Assembly: GCA_017398595.1 (NCBI GenBank)
Contig: JAFQFR010000013.1
Span: 126,152 to 190,151 of the forward strand
Direction of reading: 5' to 3'
DNA length: 64,000 nt
Source: Clostridia bacterium
Lineage (GTDB): Bacteria > Bacillota > Clostridia > Oscillospirales > CAG-272
Shown: positions 44,333 to 52,796 of the stretch, piece by piece
Position numbering within the stretch: position 1 is the stretch's first letter
Layout: every line of letters begins with the position of its first letter
Made by a program: the position numbers and the translations under genes
The notes under the pieces: generated by a model
Databases searched by the model: none
Seen by the model: the letters and a program-made list of their open reading frames with translations, nothing else
Told to the model about the DNA's origin: nothing

Positions 44333-45552
44333 TGCGGATCGCTGTAATCGGTGCAGGTGCCTCGGGCATGATGGCGGCGGGACGTGCTGCCGAGCTCGGC
44401 GGCGACGTCACCTTGTTTGAAAAAAATACGTTCAGCGGCAAAAAGCTTCGGATCACGGGCAAGGGCAGATGCAATGTCTGTAACGACTGCGATGTCAACA
44501 CCGTGATCGAGAATGTCCCCACCAATCCGCGCTTTTTGTACACCGCTTTGCATGCGTTTGCTCCCGCGGATACAAAGGCATTTTTTGAGGAACGCGGCGT
44601 ACCGCTCAAGACCGAGCGCGGCAACCGCGTTTTTCCCGTGTCGGACAATGCGGAAGATATTGTGAACGCACTGCGCGCATATACTAAGGAGAATGGAGTG
44701 CATTATGTGCCCGAAACGGTCCGCTCCGTGCAGATCAAGGACGACGGCTTTGCCGTCACGGCGGCGCGCACTTACCACTTTGACCGCGTGATCGTGGCGA
44801 CGGGCGGCGCATCCTATCCGCGCACCGGCTCTACGGGCGACGGATACCGCTTTGCGCGGGAGATGGGCATCGAAGTCACGGCGCTTTCCCCCTCGCTCGT
44901 ACCACTCGAAACGGTCGAGCGCGAGCCTGCCGAAATGCAGGGACTTTCGCTCAAAAACACCGCGCTCGAGGTCATCGACACCGAGAGCGGCAAGTGTATC
45001 TACCGCGACTTCGGCGAGATGCTGTTCTCGCACTACGGCGTGACGGGACCGATGATCCTGAGTGCATCCTCGCACCTGCGCAATGTCGAGAGCGGCAGAT
45101 ATGTTTTGAAACTGGATCTCAAACCCGCGCTGGATGAAAAAACGCTCGATGCGCGCCTGCTTTCGGACTTCGGCAAGTTCGCCAACCGCGATTTTGCCAA
45201 CAGCCTCGGCGAGCTGCTGCCGCAAAAGATGATCCCCGTGATCATACGGCGCAGTGGTATTGACCCGCAGAAAAAGGTCAATGCTATCACCCGCGAGGAA
45301 CGTCATGCACTGCTCGCACTGCTCAAAGGCTTTACGCTGACGGTCAAGCAGCCGCGCCCCATCAGCGAGGCGATCATCACCTCGGGCGGCGTATCGGTCA
45401 AGGAGCTCTCACCCAAGACCATGGAAGCGAAAAAGGTTCCCGGTCTTTTCTTCTGCGGGGAGATCATCGATGTGGACGCCTACACGGGCGGATTTAATCT
45501 GCAAATTGCATTTTCCACGGCACGCCTTGCCGCCGAAAATGCGGTTTGGTGA
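44332..45552 (+). CDS. HI0933/YhiN-family FAD-dependent oxidoreductase
   Basis: A 406-residue flavoprotein with N-terminal GAGASGMMAAGRAAE, the family marker GKGRCNVCND near residue 43, VATGGASYPRTGSTGDG near 155 and the C-terminal FCGEIIDVDAYTGGFNLQ. The biochemical reaction of the family is unknown. It commonly precedes cmk in Clostridia, as here, and is translationally coupled to the RpiR gene. Confidence 0.92.
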   Translation: MRIAVIGAGASGMMAAGRAAELGGDVTLFEKNTFSGKKLRITGKGRCNVCNDCDVNTVIENVPTNPRFLYTALHAFAPADTKAFFEERGVPLKTERGNRVFPVSDNAEDIVNALRAYTKENGVHYVPETVRSVQIKDDGFAVTAARTYHFDRVIVATGGASYPRTGSTGDGYRFAREMGIEVTALSPSLVPLETVEREPAEMQGLSLKNTALEVIDTESGKCIYRDFGEMLFSHYGVTGPMILSASSHLRNVESGRYVLKLDLKPALDEKTLDARLLSDFGKFANRDFANSLGELLPQKMIPVIIRRSGIDPQKKVNAITREERHALLALLKGFTLTVKQPRPISEAIITSGGVSVKELSPKTMEAKKVPGLFFCGEIIDVDAYTGGFNLQIAFSTARLAAENAVW

Positions 45553-45569
45553 AAGGATAACGGATTTTT

Positions 45570-46889
45570 ATGATAGGAATTGCGATTGACGGGCCGAGCG
45601 GCGCGGGAAAAAGCACCATTGCAAGAGCGCTTGCCAAAGAGCTCGGTTATATTTATGTTGATACGGGCGCGATCTACCGCACGGTGGGACTGTATATGTA
45701 CCGCGTCGGCGTATCCACCGAGGATACCGCGGGCATCGAAAAGAATCTGCCCGATGTGCGCTTTGCACTGAGATATGAAAACGGCGAGCAGAAGATGTAT
45801 CTTGGCGACGAGGATGTCAGCGACAAGATCCGCACCCCGATCATTGCCAAATATGCGTCGGTCGTGTCGGCAGTGCCGAGCGTCCGTGCATTCCTGCTCG
45901 AAACGCAGAAAAAACTCGCGCGCGAGAACAATGTCATCATGGACGGCAGAGACATCGGCACGGTCATTTTGCCGCATGCCGATGTGAAGATCTTTTTGAC
46001 CGCTTCGGCAGAGTCGCGTGCGGATCGCCGCGTCAAGCAGCTTGCCGAAAAGGGGGAGATCGTCGGCTACGAGGAGACGCTTGCCGCCATCCGTGAGCGT
46101 GACGAGCGCGACAGCGGACGCGATGTAGCGCCGCTGAAACCCGCCGAGGATGCGGTTCTGCTCGATACCTCGGCACTCAATTTGGAAGAGAGCGTTGCCG
46201 CTGCGAAAAGAATCGTAGAAGATCGCCTTGCCGCTAAAAAAGTGCAGCATACGGCAAAAAAAAAAGATAAAAACCGCCGCGGTTTTTATCGTTGGGTAGT
46301 CAACTACATCGGACCGATCGTTCGGTGCTGCATGCGTCTGCATGTCTACGGCGCGGAGAAGGAACAGACCGAAGGACCTTTGCTCGTCTGCGCCAATCAC
46401 ACGGCGATGCTGGATGTATTTTCACTGACGCTCACTTTTAAGCGCCAGCTTCGTTATCTGGCGAAAAAAGAGCTGTTCAAGATCCCGTTGCTTTCGCAAC
46501 TGATCAGTGCGCTTGGCGCATACGCGGTCGATCGCGGTGCAAACGATGTCGGTGCGATCAAAAAGACGCTCAGTCTGCTTGCGGACGGTGAGGCGGTCGG
46601 CATGTTCCCGCAGGGCACGCGCTACCGCGGTGTCGATCCGGCAAAAACGCCCGTCAAGAGCGGCGTCGGCATGATGGTCTACCGCTCGCATGCGGATGTG
46701 CAGCCGGTATTTATCCGCGTGAAGAATTATAAATACCGCTTCCTGCGCCGCAAGGATGTCATCATCGGCGATCCGATCCGCTATGAGGAGTTCGGCTTTA
46801 CAAACGGCGGCAAGGAAGAGTATGAGCGCGCGGCACAGCTGGTGTTTGACCGCATCCTGGCGCTCAGAAACGAGGGACTGGATCCATGA
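45570..46889 (+). CDS. cmk: Fused (d)CMP kinase - 1-acylglycerol-3-phosphate acyltransferase
   Basis: A 439-residue fusion. Residues 1-225 are cytidylate kinase (P-loop GPSGAGKST at 8-16, DTGAIYR near 32, DGRDIGT near 128). After a lysine-rich linker (TAKKKDKNRR), residues 240-439 are a PlsC-type acyltransferase (NHTAMLD catalytic motif near 276, FPQGTR near 347). Separate genes are common in relatives. The linker is encoded by ten consecutive A residues followed by a perfect inverted repeat, which could allow a kinase-only product. The ispH-S1 gene starts 4 bases before its stop. Confidence 0.93.
   Translation: MIGIAIDGPSGAGKSTIARALAKELGYIYVDTGAIYRTVGLYMYRVGVSTEDTAGIEKNLPDVRFALRYENGEQKMYLGDEDVSDKIRTPIIAKYASVVSAVPSVRAFLLETQKKLARENNVIMDGRDIGTVILPHADVKIFLTASAESRADRRVKQLAEKGEIVGYEETLAAIRERDERDSGRDVAPLKPAEDAVLLDTSALNLEESVAAAKRIVEDRLAAKKVQHTAKKKDKNRRGFYRWVVNYIGPIVRCCMRLHVYGAEKEQTEGPLLVCANHTAMLDVFSLTLTFKRQLRYLAKKELFKIPLLSQLISALGAYAVDRGANDVGAIKKTLSLLADGEAVGMFPQGTRYRGVDPAKTPVKSGVGMMVYRSHADVQPVFIRVKNYKYRFLRRKDVIIGDPIRYEEFGFTNGGKEEYERAAQLVFDRILALRNEGLDP
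46256..46290 (+). other. A10 slippery run plus hairpin at the Cmk/PlsC junction
   Basis: Ten A residues (46256-46265) are immediately followed by an 11-bp perfect inverted repeat GATAAAAACCG / CGGTTTTTATC with loop CCG. A -1 slip on the A-run reads AGA then TAA at 46268-46270, ending the protein at the kinase boundary. The arrangement recalls dnaX. The hairpin is closer to the run than in dnaX. Confidence 0.5.
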
Positions 46890-48850
46890 AGGTGACCGTA
46901 GCAAAAGAAGCAGGCTTCTGCTTCGGCGTGAAGCGCGCCACCGACTTTGTCGAAAAGGAGCTTTCGGGCAGCGCCGAGGTCTACATCCTCGGGCACCTGA
47001 TCCACAACCGCATCTATAACGAGCAGCTTGCCGCTCGCGGTGCAAAGGTGATCGGCATCGACGACGTGGAAGCGATCGCCAAGCAAGGCAGGGAAGCGCG
47101 CGTGATCATTCGCACGCACGGCATTCCGAAAGAGCAGGAGCAGCATCTGCGTGCGCTTGAGGCGCAGTACCCGAACCTGCTCATCGAGGACATGACCTGC
47201 CCGTTTGTCAAAAAGATCCATAAAATTGCCGACGAAAACACGGGTGCGGAGACTACGCTCGCCGTGGTCGGCAATCCCGTACACCCCGAGGTGCTCTCGA
47301 TCTTGAGCTATGCCAAGGGTGAGAGTGTGGTGTTTGACAGCGAAGAAGCGCTGGATGCTTACATAAAACAGGAAAAAAATCCCGAAAAATCCATTATTTT
47401 GGTTGCACAGACCACCCAAAACACGTCTCTTTGGAAAAAATGTGAGAAAAAATTCAAAAAAGTATATACAAACGCAATTATTTTTGATACAATATGTAGT
47501 GTTACGGAAAAAAGGCAGTGTGAGGCGGCAGGTCTCGCACAGCAGAGCGACGGCATGATCGTGATCGGGGGCAGAGAAAGCTCCAACACGCACAAGCTGT
47601 TTGAGATCGCCTCGACACACTGTAAAAAGTGTGTCCTCGTCGAAAAGGCGGAGGAGATCGACAAGAGCGACTTTGCCGGCTGCATTTCTATTGGTATTAC
47701 TGCCGGAGCTTCCACTCCGAGCGGTATTATAGAGGAGGTATATAAAACCATGGCAGAATTTGAAAACTTTGAAGAACTTCTTGAGGCTTCATTCAAAACT
47801 TTAAATACAGGAGATACCGTAGTCGGCACAGTTATGTCGGTTTCGAACAACGAGATCCGTCTTGACCTCGGCGCAAAAGCAACGGGCGTCATTACATACG
47901 ACCAGATCACCGACGAACCCGGTGCGGATCTGAACGCAATGTTCAAGATCGGCGACCAGGTTGAAGGCTTTGTGATCAAAGTCAGCGACATCGACGGTAT
48001 TGCTGTCCTGTCCAAGAAGCGCGTTGACTCCGACAAGAACTGGAAGTACATTGTCGAGGCTAAGGAAAACGATACTGTCCTTGAGGGCAAGGTCGTTGAG
48101 GCTGTTAAGGGCGGCGTACTCATCTCCCTGAGCGGCGTTCGCGTATTCATCCCCGCATCTCTCAGCGGCGTACCGAAGGGCGGCGATCTTTCCACGCTCG
48201 TAGGCACCACCCAGAGAGTTAAGATCATCGACATCAACGAGCAGCGCCACAGAGCATACGCTTCGATCCGTGCCGTACTCCGTGAGGAGCGCAAGGCTAA
48301 GGAAGATGCGTTCTGGGCAACCGTTGAAGAGGGCAAGCACTATCAGGGTACCGTTAAGAACCTGGCTACCTACGGTGCATTCGTTGACCTCGGCGGCGTT
48401 GACGGTATGGTACACAACAGCGAGCTGTCCTGGAAGCACATCAAGCATCCTTCGCAGGTCGTTAAGGTTGGCGACGTGATCGACGTTTGGGTCAAGTCCT
48501 TCGACAAGGAGACCGGCAAGATCTCCCTCGGCTACAAGACCGACGACATGAACTCCTGGTACGTATTCAAGAACAAGTACGCAGTAGGCGATGTTGCTAC
48601 CGTTAAGATCGTAAGCTTCACTCCTTTCGGCGCATTTGCTGAGATCGTTCCCGGTACCGATGGTCTGATCCACATTTCGCAGATCTCCAAGACCAAGATC
48701 GCACAGCCTTCCGATGTTCTTGAGATCGGTCAGGAAGTCGAAGTTAAGATCATCGACATCGATGAGGAGAAGGAAAAGGTCAGCCTTTCCATCCGCGCTC
48801 TTCTCGAGGATGCTGCAGCAGAAGTAGCAGAAACTGCAGACGCAGAGTAA
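46886..48850 (+). CDS. ispH: IspH fused to ribosomal protein S1
   Basis: A 654-residue fusion typical of Clostridia. Residues 1-285 are 4-hydroxy-3-methylbut-2-enyl diphosphate reductase, with 4Fe-4S cysteines in GFCFGVKRA, DMTCPFVKK and TICSVTEKRQ and the TQTT-like VAQTTQNT. It performs the last step of the MEP isoprenoid route. From residue 289 on, four S1 RNA-binding domains make up a 366-residue ribosomal S1-like protein. Codon choice becomes strongly biased (GTT, AAG, CGT) in the S1 part. A strong ribosome site inside the gene suggests S1 is also made alone. Confidence 0.94.
   Translation: MKVTVAKEAGFCFGVKRATDFVEKELSGSAEVYILGHLIHNRIYNEQLAARGAKVIGIDDVEAIAKQGREARVIIRTHGIPKEQEQHLRALEAQYPNLLIEDMTCPFVKKIHKIADENTGAETTLAVVGNPVHPEVLSILSYAKGESVVFDSEEALDAYIKQEKNPEKSIILVAQTTQNTSLWKKCEKKFKKVYTNAIIFDTICSVTEKRQCEAAGLAQQSDGMIVIGGRESSNTHKLFEIASTHCKKCVLVEKAEEIDKSDFAGCISIGITAGASTPSGIIEEVYKTMAEFENFEELLEASFKTLNTGDTVVGTVMSVSNNEIRLDLGAKATGVITYDQITDEPGADLNAMFKIGDQVEGFVIKVSDIDGIAVLSKKRVDSDKNWKYIVEAKENDTVLEGKVVEAVKGGVLISLSGVRVFIPASLSGVPKGGDLSTLVGTTQRVKIIDINEQRHRAYASIRAVLREERKAKEDAFWATVEEGKHYQGTVKNLATYGAFVDLGGVDGMVHNSELSWKHIKHPSQVVKVGDVIDVWVKSFDKETGKISLGYKTDDMNSWYVFKNKYAVGDVATVKIVSFTPFGAFAEIVPGTDGLIHISQISKTKIAQPSDVLEIGQEVEVKIIDIDEEKEKVSLSIRALLEDAAAEVAETADAE
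47731..47752 (+). promoter_or_regulatory. Internal ribosome binding site for free S1 protein
   Basis: AGAGGAGG (47731-47738) lies 11 bases before an in-frame ATG at 47750, exactly where S1-type sequence (MAEFENFEELLEAS) begins. A product from here would be 366 residues. An extended -10-like TGATACAAT at 47485-47493 upstream could be an internal promoter, but has no convincing -35. Confidence 0.7.
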
Positions 48851-48860
48851 TTGCATCTAT

Positions 48861-48892
48861 AAAAAATCCCGTGCATCGCACGGGATTTTTTT
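48861..48892 (+). terminator. Intrinsic terminator after ispH-S1
   Basis: A 13-bp perfect stem (AAAAATCCCGTGC, loop ATC) followed by T7 starts 12 bases after the stop. Confidence 0.92.
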
Positions 48893-48916
48893 GTTTGTAC
48901 AGTATGCAGGCATCGT

Positions 48917-48948
48917 AAAAAGAGCCCCGCCATGAGCGGAGCTCTTTT
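48917..48948 (-). terminator. Terminator of the deoD-WYL unit
   Basis: On the minus strand AAAAGAGCTCCGC / GCGGGGCTCTTTTT forms a 13-bp stem with one mismatch directly after the WYL gene. It stands back to back with the terminator at 48861-48892. Confidence 0.85.
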
Positions 48949-48950
48949 GC

Positions 48951-49925
48951 TTATTCGGACAGTGCGATGATCTCTTGCAAATAGCTTTTATATGCACTCA
49001 CGGCGCTCTCGGGTGCTTGGATCTGCACCAGTTTGCCGAGACCTGTCAGCCAGCCGAAAAACTGCGGGCTGACGAACACGCGCACAGTGACGTCAAAGGT
49101 GCCGTCATCGTGGCAGAGGAAGGTCGGTTCCTCGCCGAAGCGGTCGATGATCGCGCCTGCGGCGCTGTTCTGGCAGTGCAGAGTGACCAGCGTTTCGTTG
49201 CCGCCGAACATGCCGAACGCCTTGTTCTCGTATCGGCTGATGTCAAATTCTTGGCAGCACTGCGCGTCGCTGCGCTTCTCCTTGGATACGGAAACCTTCT
49301 GCATGCGATCGACACGGTAATGGCGGATCTCGTTTTCGGCATCGGTGTAGGCGATCAGATAGTAGTTTTCGTTGTCAAACAGCAGCGCAAGCGGGCTGAC
49401 CGAGTAGACATATCCCGCGCGGCGCTCGACAAGCTGCTTGTGTTCGTTGTACCGAAAGTAAGAGAAGCAGATTTTTCTGTTGTCTCGAATGGCGCTGTGG
49501 ATGGCATCCACGGTGTAGTAGATTTGTTCGTTCGGCGCTTTTACACAAGCGGTGTGTACCTGTCGGTCAAGTTCCGCCGCGCCGTATCGGCTGGTTTCGC
49601 GGTAAAGTTTTTTTGTTAACTCTTGACATTTTTTCGCCGTCAGAAAGCCGGAGGACTGAATAATATCAACAAGCGTTTTTAATTCGGCGAGCTCATATGT
49701 GCGCTCGGCGAGGTAGTATCCGTGTCCGCGTTTTTCGATGGTGAAGCCGTATTCACCGAGCGATTCAAAGTCGCTGTACAGGGACTTTCGCTCGGCGGTA
49801 ACGCCTCGGCGATCCAGCATCTCGATGATCTCGCTCAGCGTGAGGGTATGACTGTCGTCGGTTTCCTCACGCAAAATGTCCAAGAGGTGCAAAAGCTTCA
49901 GCTTTTGATTCGAGGAGCGTGCCAT
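48951..49925 (-). CDS. WYL-domain transcriptional regulator
   Basis: A 324-residue protein. An N-terminal helix-turn-helix (KLLHLLDILREETD onwards) is followed by a WYL ligand-binding domain (KICFSYFRYNEHKQLVERRAGYVYSVSPLAL region, near 150-185) and a WCX C-terminal extension. WYL proteins sense nucleotides or nucleic acids. Its ATG overlaps the deoD stop as TAATG, so it is translated with purine nucleoside phosphorylase, hinting at control of nucleoside salvage. Confidence 0.88.
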   Translation of the reverse strand: MARSSNQKLKLLHLLDILREETDDSHTLTLSEIIEMLDRRGVTAERKSLYSDFESLGEYGFTIEKRGHGYYLAERTYELAELKTLVDIIQSSGFLTAKKCQELTKKLYRETSRYGAAELDRQVHTACVKAPNEQIYYTVDAIHSAIRDNRKICFSYFRYNEHKQLVERRAGYVYSVSPLALLFDNENYYLIAYTDAENEIRHYRVDRMQKVSVSKEKRSDAQCCQEFDISRYENKAFGMFGGNETLVTLHCQNSAAGAIIDRFGEEPTFLCHDDGTFDVTVRVFVSPQFFGWLTGLGKLVQIQAPESAVSAYKSYLQEIIALSE

Positions 49926-50629
49926 TATGCGATCTCCAATGCCAATTGCATCATTTGGGTGAAGGAAGTCTGCCGCTCCTCGGCGGTGCAGGCGTCGTCC
50001 GAGAACAGGCAGTCGGAGATCGTACAGATGCAGAGTGCGTTCTTCTTCGCGCGCGCCGCATTCATATAGAGTGCCGCGCTTTCCATCTCCACGGCGAGTA
50101 CGCCCATCTTCTGCCAATCCAGCGTGCGCATTGCATCGTCGTAGAACAGGTCGTTTGACAGAATATTGCCTACTTTATAAGATAATCCCATCTTTTCTGC
50201 GGTATCTACGGCTTTTTTGAGCAGGAAATAGCTTGCCGTAGGCGCATAGGTACCGGGCAGGTCAAACTGGTTTGCATAGCTGCTGTTGTAGCTTGCGCTC
50301 ATGGCGATGACGATGTCGCGGAGCTGCAGCTCCGTGGAGATCGCGCCAGCCGAGCCGATGCGGATGATATTGTCTACATCGAAGAAGTTGAACAGCTCGT
50401 AAGAGTAGATGCCGATGGAGGGCATACCCATGCCGCTTGCCATGACGGACACGCGCTTGCCGTTATAGGTACCGGTGTATCCCTGTATGCCGCGGACGTT
50501 GTTGACGAGCACGGCATCCGTGAGAAAATTTTCCGCGATGAATTTGGCGCGCAGCGGATCGCCGGGCATCAGCACGGTTTTGGCGAAGTCGCCGACTTTG
50601 GCGTTAATATGGGGCGTTGGTACAGACAT
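49925..50629 (-). CDS. deoD: Purine-nucleoside phosphorylase, DeoD type
   Basis: A 234-residue hexameric-type phosphorylase that splits purine (deoxy)nucleosides with phosphate. It has the N-terminal [15 protein letters not shown] stretch, [16 protein letters not shown] near residue 25, and the active-site [13 protein letters not shown] near 178. I use the ATG at 50629, with AAAGGATGG upstream; an ATG at 50641 would lie against the SD. Confidence 0.95.
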   Translation of the reverse strand: MSVPTPHINAKVGDFAKTVLMPGDPLRAKFIAENFLTDAVLVNNVRGIQGYTGTYNGKRVSVMASGMGMPSIGIYSYELFNFFDVDNIIRIGSAGAISTELQLRDIVIAMSASYNSSYANQFDLPGTYAPTASYFLLKKAVDTAEKMGLSYKVGNILSNDLFYDDAMRTLDWQKMGVLAVEMESAALYMNAARAKKNALCICTISDCLFSDDACTAEERQTSFTQMMQLALEIA

Positions 50630-50664
50630 GAAAGTTACCATCCTTTCTAATGCTTCTTATTTTT

Positions 50665-50693
50665 ATTTTAACATAAAAGCAGGCGGTATACAA
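50665..50693 (-). promoter_or_regulatory. Promoter of deoD-WYL
   Basis: Minus strand TTGTAT (50693-50688), 17-base spacer and TAAAAT (50670-50665), 36 bases before deoD. It is in the 323-base divergent interval 50630-50952. Confidence 0.6.
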
Positions 50694-50864
50694 GCGATTC
50701 CGAAAAAATGAAAAAAAGCGTTTCTTTTGTATATAAATCACAAATGATTTAAAAAAGAGACGCGTCGATTGGGAAGACAAAACTTTGTTAAAAAAACTAC
50801 AAACACCGCAAAAACGCAAGCGAAAAAAGTGTTGGATTTTGTGAGGAAAACCAAAGTGGTGCCC

Positions 50865-50893
50865 TTGACTTGCTATAGATTTTTCACTATAAT
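50865..50893 (+). promoter_or_regulatory. Promoter of the sugar-acid/FdrA operon
   Basis: TTGACT (50865-50870), 17-base spacer and TATAAT (50888-50893) lie 60 bases before the kinase gene. A GCGCGC-GAA-GCGCGC palindrome at 50911-50925 is in the transcribed leader. No operator was identified with confidence. Confidence 0.85.
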
Positions 50894-50952
50894 TAACGTG
50901 TAAGACTATGGCGCGCGAAGCGCGCAGAAAAATTTTATCGAGGTAAACAAAA

Positions 50953-51987
50953 ATGAAAAAGGTTGTTACTTTCGGCGAACTCATGCTCAGACTCACCCCT
51001 CCCGGCAGAGAGATGATTCTCCAGACCCCCAACATGGTTTGCACCTTCGGCGGTGCAGAGGCAAATGTTGCGGTAGCTGTCAGCGCATATGGCGATGACG
51101 CAAAATTCGTAACCGCACTTCCGAACAATGATCTCGGCCGTGCAGCTGTAAGCGAGCTCCGCCGCTTCGGTCTTGACACCAGCGCTATCCAGATGAGCGG
51201 CAAGCGCCTTGGTCTCTACTTCACCGAGACCGGTTCCAATATGCGCCCCTCCAAGGTCATTTACGACCGCGACAACACTGCGATCGCAGCTGTTAAGCCC
51301 GGCGACTTTGACTGGGATACCATCCTTGCAGACGCTGACTGGTTCCATGTAACCGGTATCACGCCCGCTCTGTCCGAGTCTCTTTGCGAGGCTACCATCG
51401 AAGCACTCAAGAAGTGCAAAGAGAAGGGCATCACCGTTTCCTGCGACCTGAACTACCGCAAGAAGCTGTGGAAGTGGGGCAAGGAGCCGATCGAGGTTAT
51501 GCCCGAGATCGCTAAGTACATCGATTACATGATCGCAAACGAGGAAGACTGCCAGAAGTGCCTCGGCATCGAGATGGAGACCGGCGTTGACTCCGGCAAG
51601 CTGAATGTCGACATGTACAAGGATCTTGCAAAGCTCGTTATGGATACATATCCCAACGTTAAGGGCCTTGCAGTCAGCCTTCGTGAGAGCGTTTCCGCAG
51701 ACCACAACAACTGGTCCGGCGTTCTGGCTATCCGCGACGGTGGTTTCTACCAGAGCCGCAAGTACTCCATCACCAACATCGTTGACCGTATCGGCGGCGG
51801 CGACAGCTTCGGTGGTTCTCTGATCTACGGTCTGCGCAACTTCGGCGGCGACTATCAGAAGGTTATCGAGTTTGCTATCGGCGGTTCCGCACTCAAGCAC
51901 ACCACCTACGGTGACTTCGTAAGATTCACCAAGGCGGATGTTGAGAACCTCATCGCAGGCAGCGGCAACGGCCGTATCCAGAGATAA
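50953..51987 (+). CDS. kdgK: PfkB-family kinase, predicted 2-dehydro-3-deoxygluconokinase
   Basis: A 344-residue ribokinase-fold enzyme. The N-terminal GELMLRLTPPG and GGAEANVAVA regions and the catalytic DRIGGGDSFGGSLIYG near 278 are typical of KDG kinases, in which GGGD replaces GAGD. It phosphorylates 2-keto-3-deoxygluconate for the aldolase encoded next. It is the first gene of the operon. Codon use is strongly biased, as in highly expressed genes. Confidence 0.88.
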   Translation: MKKVVTFGELMLRLTPPGREMILQTPNMVCTFGGAEANVAVAVSAYGDDAKFVTALPNNDLGRAAVSELRRFGLDTSAIQMSGKRLGLYFTETGSNMRPSKVIYDRDNTAIAAVKPGDFDWDTILADADWFHVTGITPALSESLCEATIEALKKCKEKGITVSCDLNYRKKLWKWGKEPIEVMPEIAKYIDYMIANEEDCQKCLGIEMETGVDSGKLNVDMYKDLAKLVMDTYPNVKGLAVSLRESVSADHNNWSGVLAIRDGGFYQSRKYSITNIVDRIGGGDSFGGSLIYGLRNFGGDYQKVIEFAIGGSALKHTTYGDFVRFTKADVENLIAGSGNGRIQR

Positions 51988-51989
51988 TA

Positions 51990-52008
51990 GCGAAAGGAAA
52001 CCTTTCGC
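51990..52008 (+). other. Hairpin after the kinase gene
   Basis: GCGAAAGG-AAA-CCTTTCGC, an 8-bp perfect stem, lies 2 bases after the kinase stop. No T-run follows. It directly precedes the structured element at 52013-52075. Confidence 0.6.
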
Positions 52009-52012
52009 GCTG

Positions 52013-52075
52013 CAAGTTTGACTTTTGCGCCGAAAGCAGGGCGCAAATTTCGGCAAGCCGAAACCGCCAAACTTG
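52013..52075 (+). ncRNA. Candidate three-way-junction RNA between kdgK and the aldolase gene
   Basis: Three perfect helices close on each other. P1 is CAAGTTTG (52013-52020) with CAAACTTG (52068-52075). P2 is TTTGCGCC (52024-52031) with GGCGCAAA (52040-52047). P3 is TTTCGG (52048-52053), loop CAAG, with CCGAAA (52058-52063). The junction is compact, with P2 and P3 adjacent. It ends 37 bases before the aldolase start. No named riboswitch class fits by eye. It could be a cis-regulatory RNA, a processing site or a palindromic repeat. Confidence 0.5.
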
Positions 52076-52112
52076 TTGCTAAAACAACTGACTTTTTAAA
52101 GAGGTAGAAACA

Positions 52113-52772
52113 ATGGATATTCTGAAGCATAAAGTGATCGCGAACATGCATGCCAACGGTCTTGTTGGTATCGTTCGCGACAAGAGTGAAGAAGAAGCAA
52201 TGGTACGTACCCGTGCGATCATGGACGGCGGCGTGACCATCCTCGAGGTTTCGATGAGCACGCCCGGCGCGCTGAACATCATCGAGACCATCGCAAAGGA
52301 GATCAAGGAAAAGGGTCTTGACGCTTACGTCGGCGCAGGCACCGTTCTCGATCCCGAGACTGCAAGAGCCTGCATCCTCGCAGGTGCAAGCTTCATCATC
52401 GCACCGAACTTCCGTCCCGAGGTTGCAAAGCTTTGCAACCGTTACAGCATCGCTTACATGCCCGGTGTACAGACCTTCACCGAGATCGTAACTGCTATGG
52501 ACTACGGCTGCGACATCGTTAAGGTATTCCCCGCAAGTGCAGTCGGCATCGGCTTCATCAAGGCGGTTATGGGTCCTCTGCCTCAGGCAAGATGCATCCC
52601 CGTCGGCGGCGTTTCGATCGACAACATCGACAAGTGGTTTGACGACGGTGCATATGCCGTTGCACTCGGCACCGGTCTGACGCACCCCACCAAGGGCACT
52701 TGTGACTACGAAGAGATCAAGAAGCACACCGAGGCAGTTGTTGCCAAGGTAAAGGCTTGCAAGAGAAAGTAA
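52113..52772 (+). CDS. eda: KDPG/KHG aldolase
   Basis: A 219-residue class I aldolase. The Schiff-base lysine lies in DIVKVFPAS near residue 137, with the catalytic Glu in TILEVSMSTPGA near 45, AGTVLDPETA near 75, and the phosphate loop PVGGVSIDN near 167. It cleaves 2-keto-3-deoxy-6-phosphogluconate to pyruvate and glyceraldehyde 3-phosphate. It follows the kinase gene and the structured intergenic RNA. Confidence 0.9.
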   Translation: MDILKHKVIANMHANGLVGIVRDKSEEEAMVRTRAIMDGGVTILEVSMSTPGALNIIETIAKEIKEKGLDAYVGAGTVLDPETARACILAGASFIIAPNFRPEVAKLCNRYSIAYMPGVQTFTEIVTAMDYGCDIVKVFPASAVGIGFIKAVMGPLPQARCIPVGGVSIDNIDKWFDDGAYAVALGTGLTHPTKGTCDYEEIKKHTEAVVAKVKACKRK

Positions 52773-52796
52773 TTCTATTATTGTAAAGAGGACAAC

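Noticed and set aside
46264..46299. +1 frameshift at the Cmk-PlsC A-run
   Set aside because: It would add about 11 unrelated residues before TAG at 46297; the -1 shift gives a cleaner stop and resembles known slippery sites, so I favour -1.
52113..52772. Loss of the Arg equivalent to E. coli Eda Arg49 as a sign of new specificity
   Set aside because: The Thermotoga-type KDPG aldolases also lack this Arg and are active, so the change has little diagnostic value.
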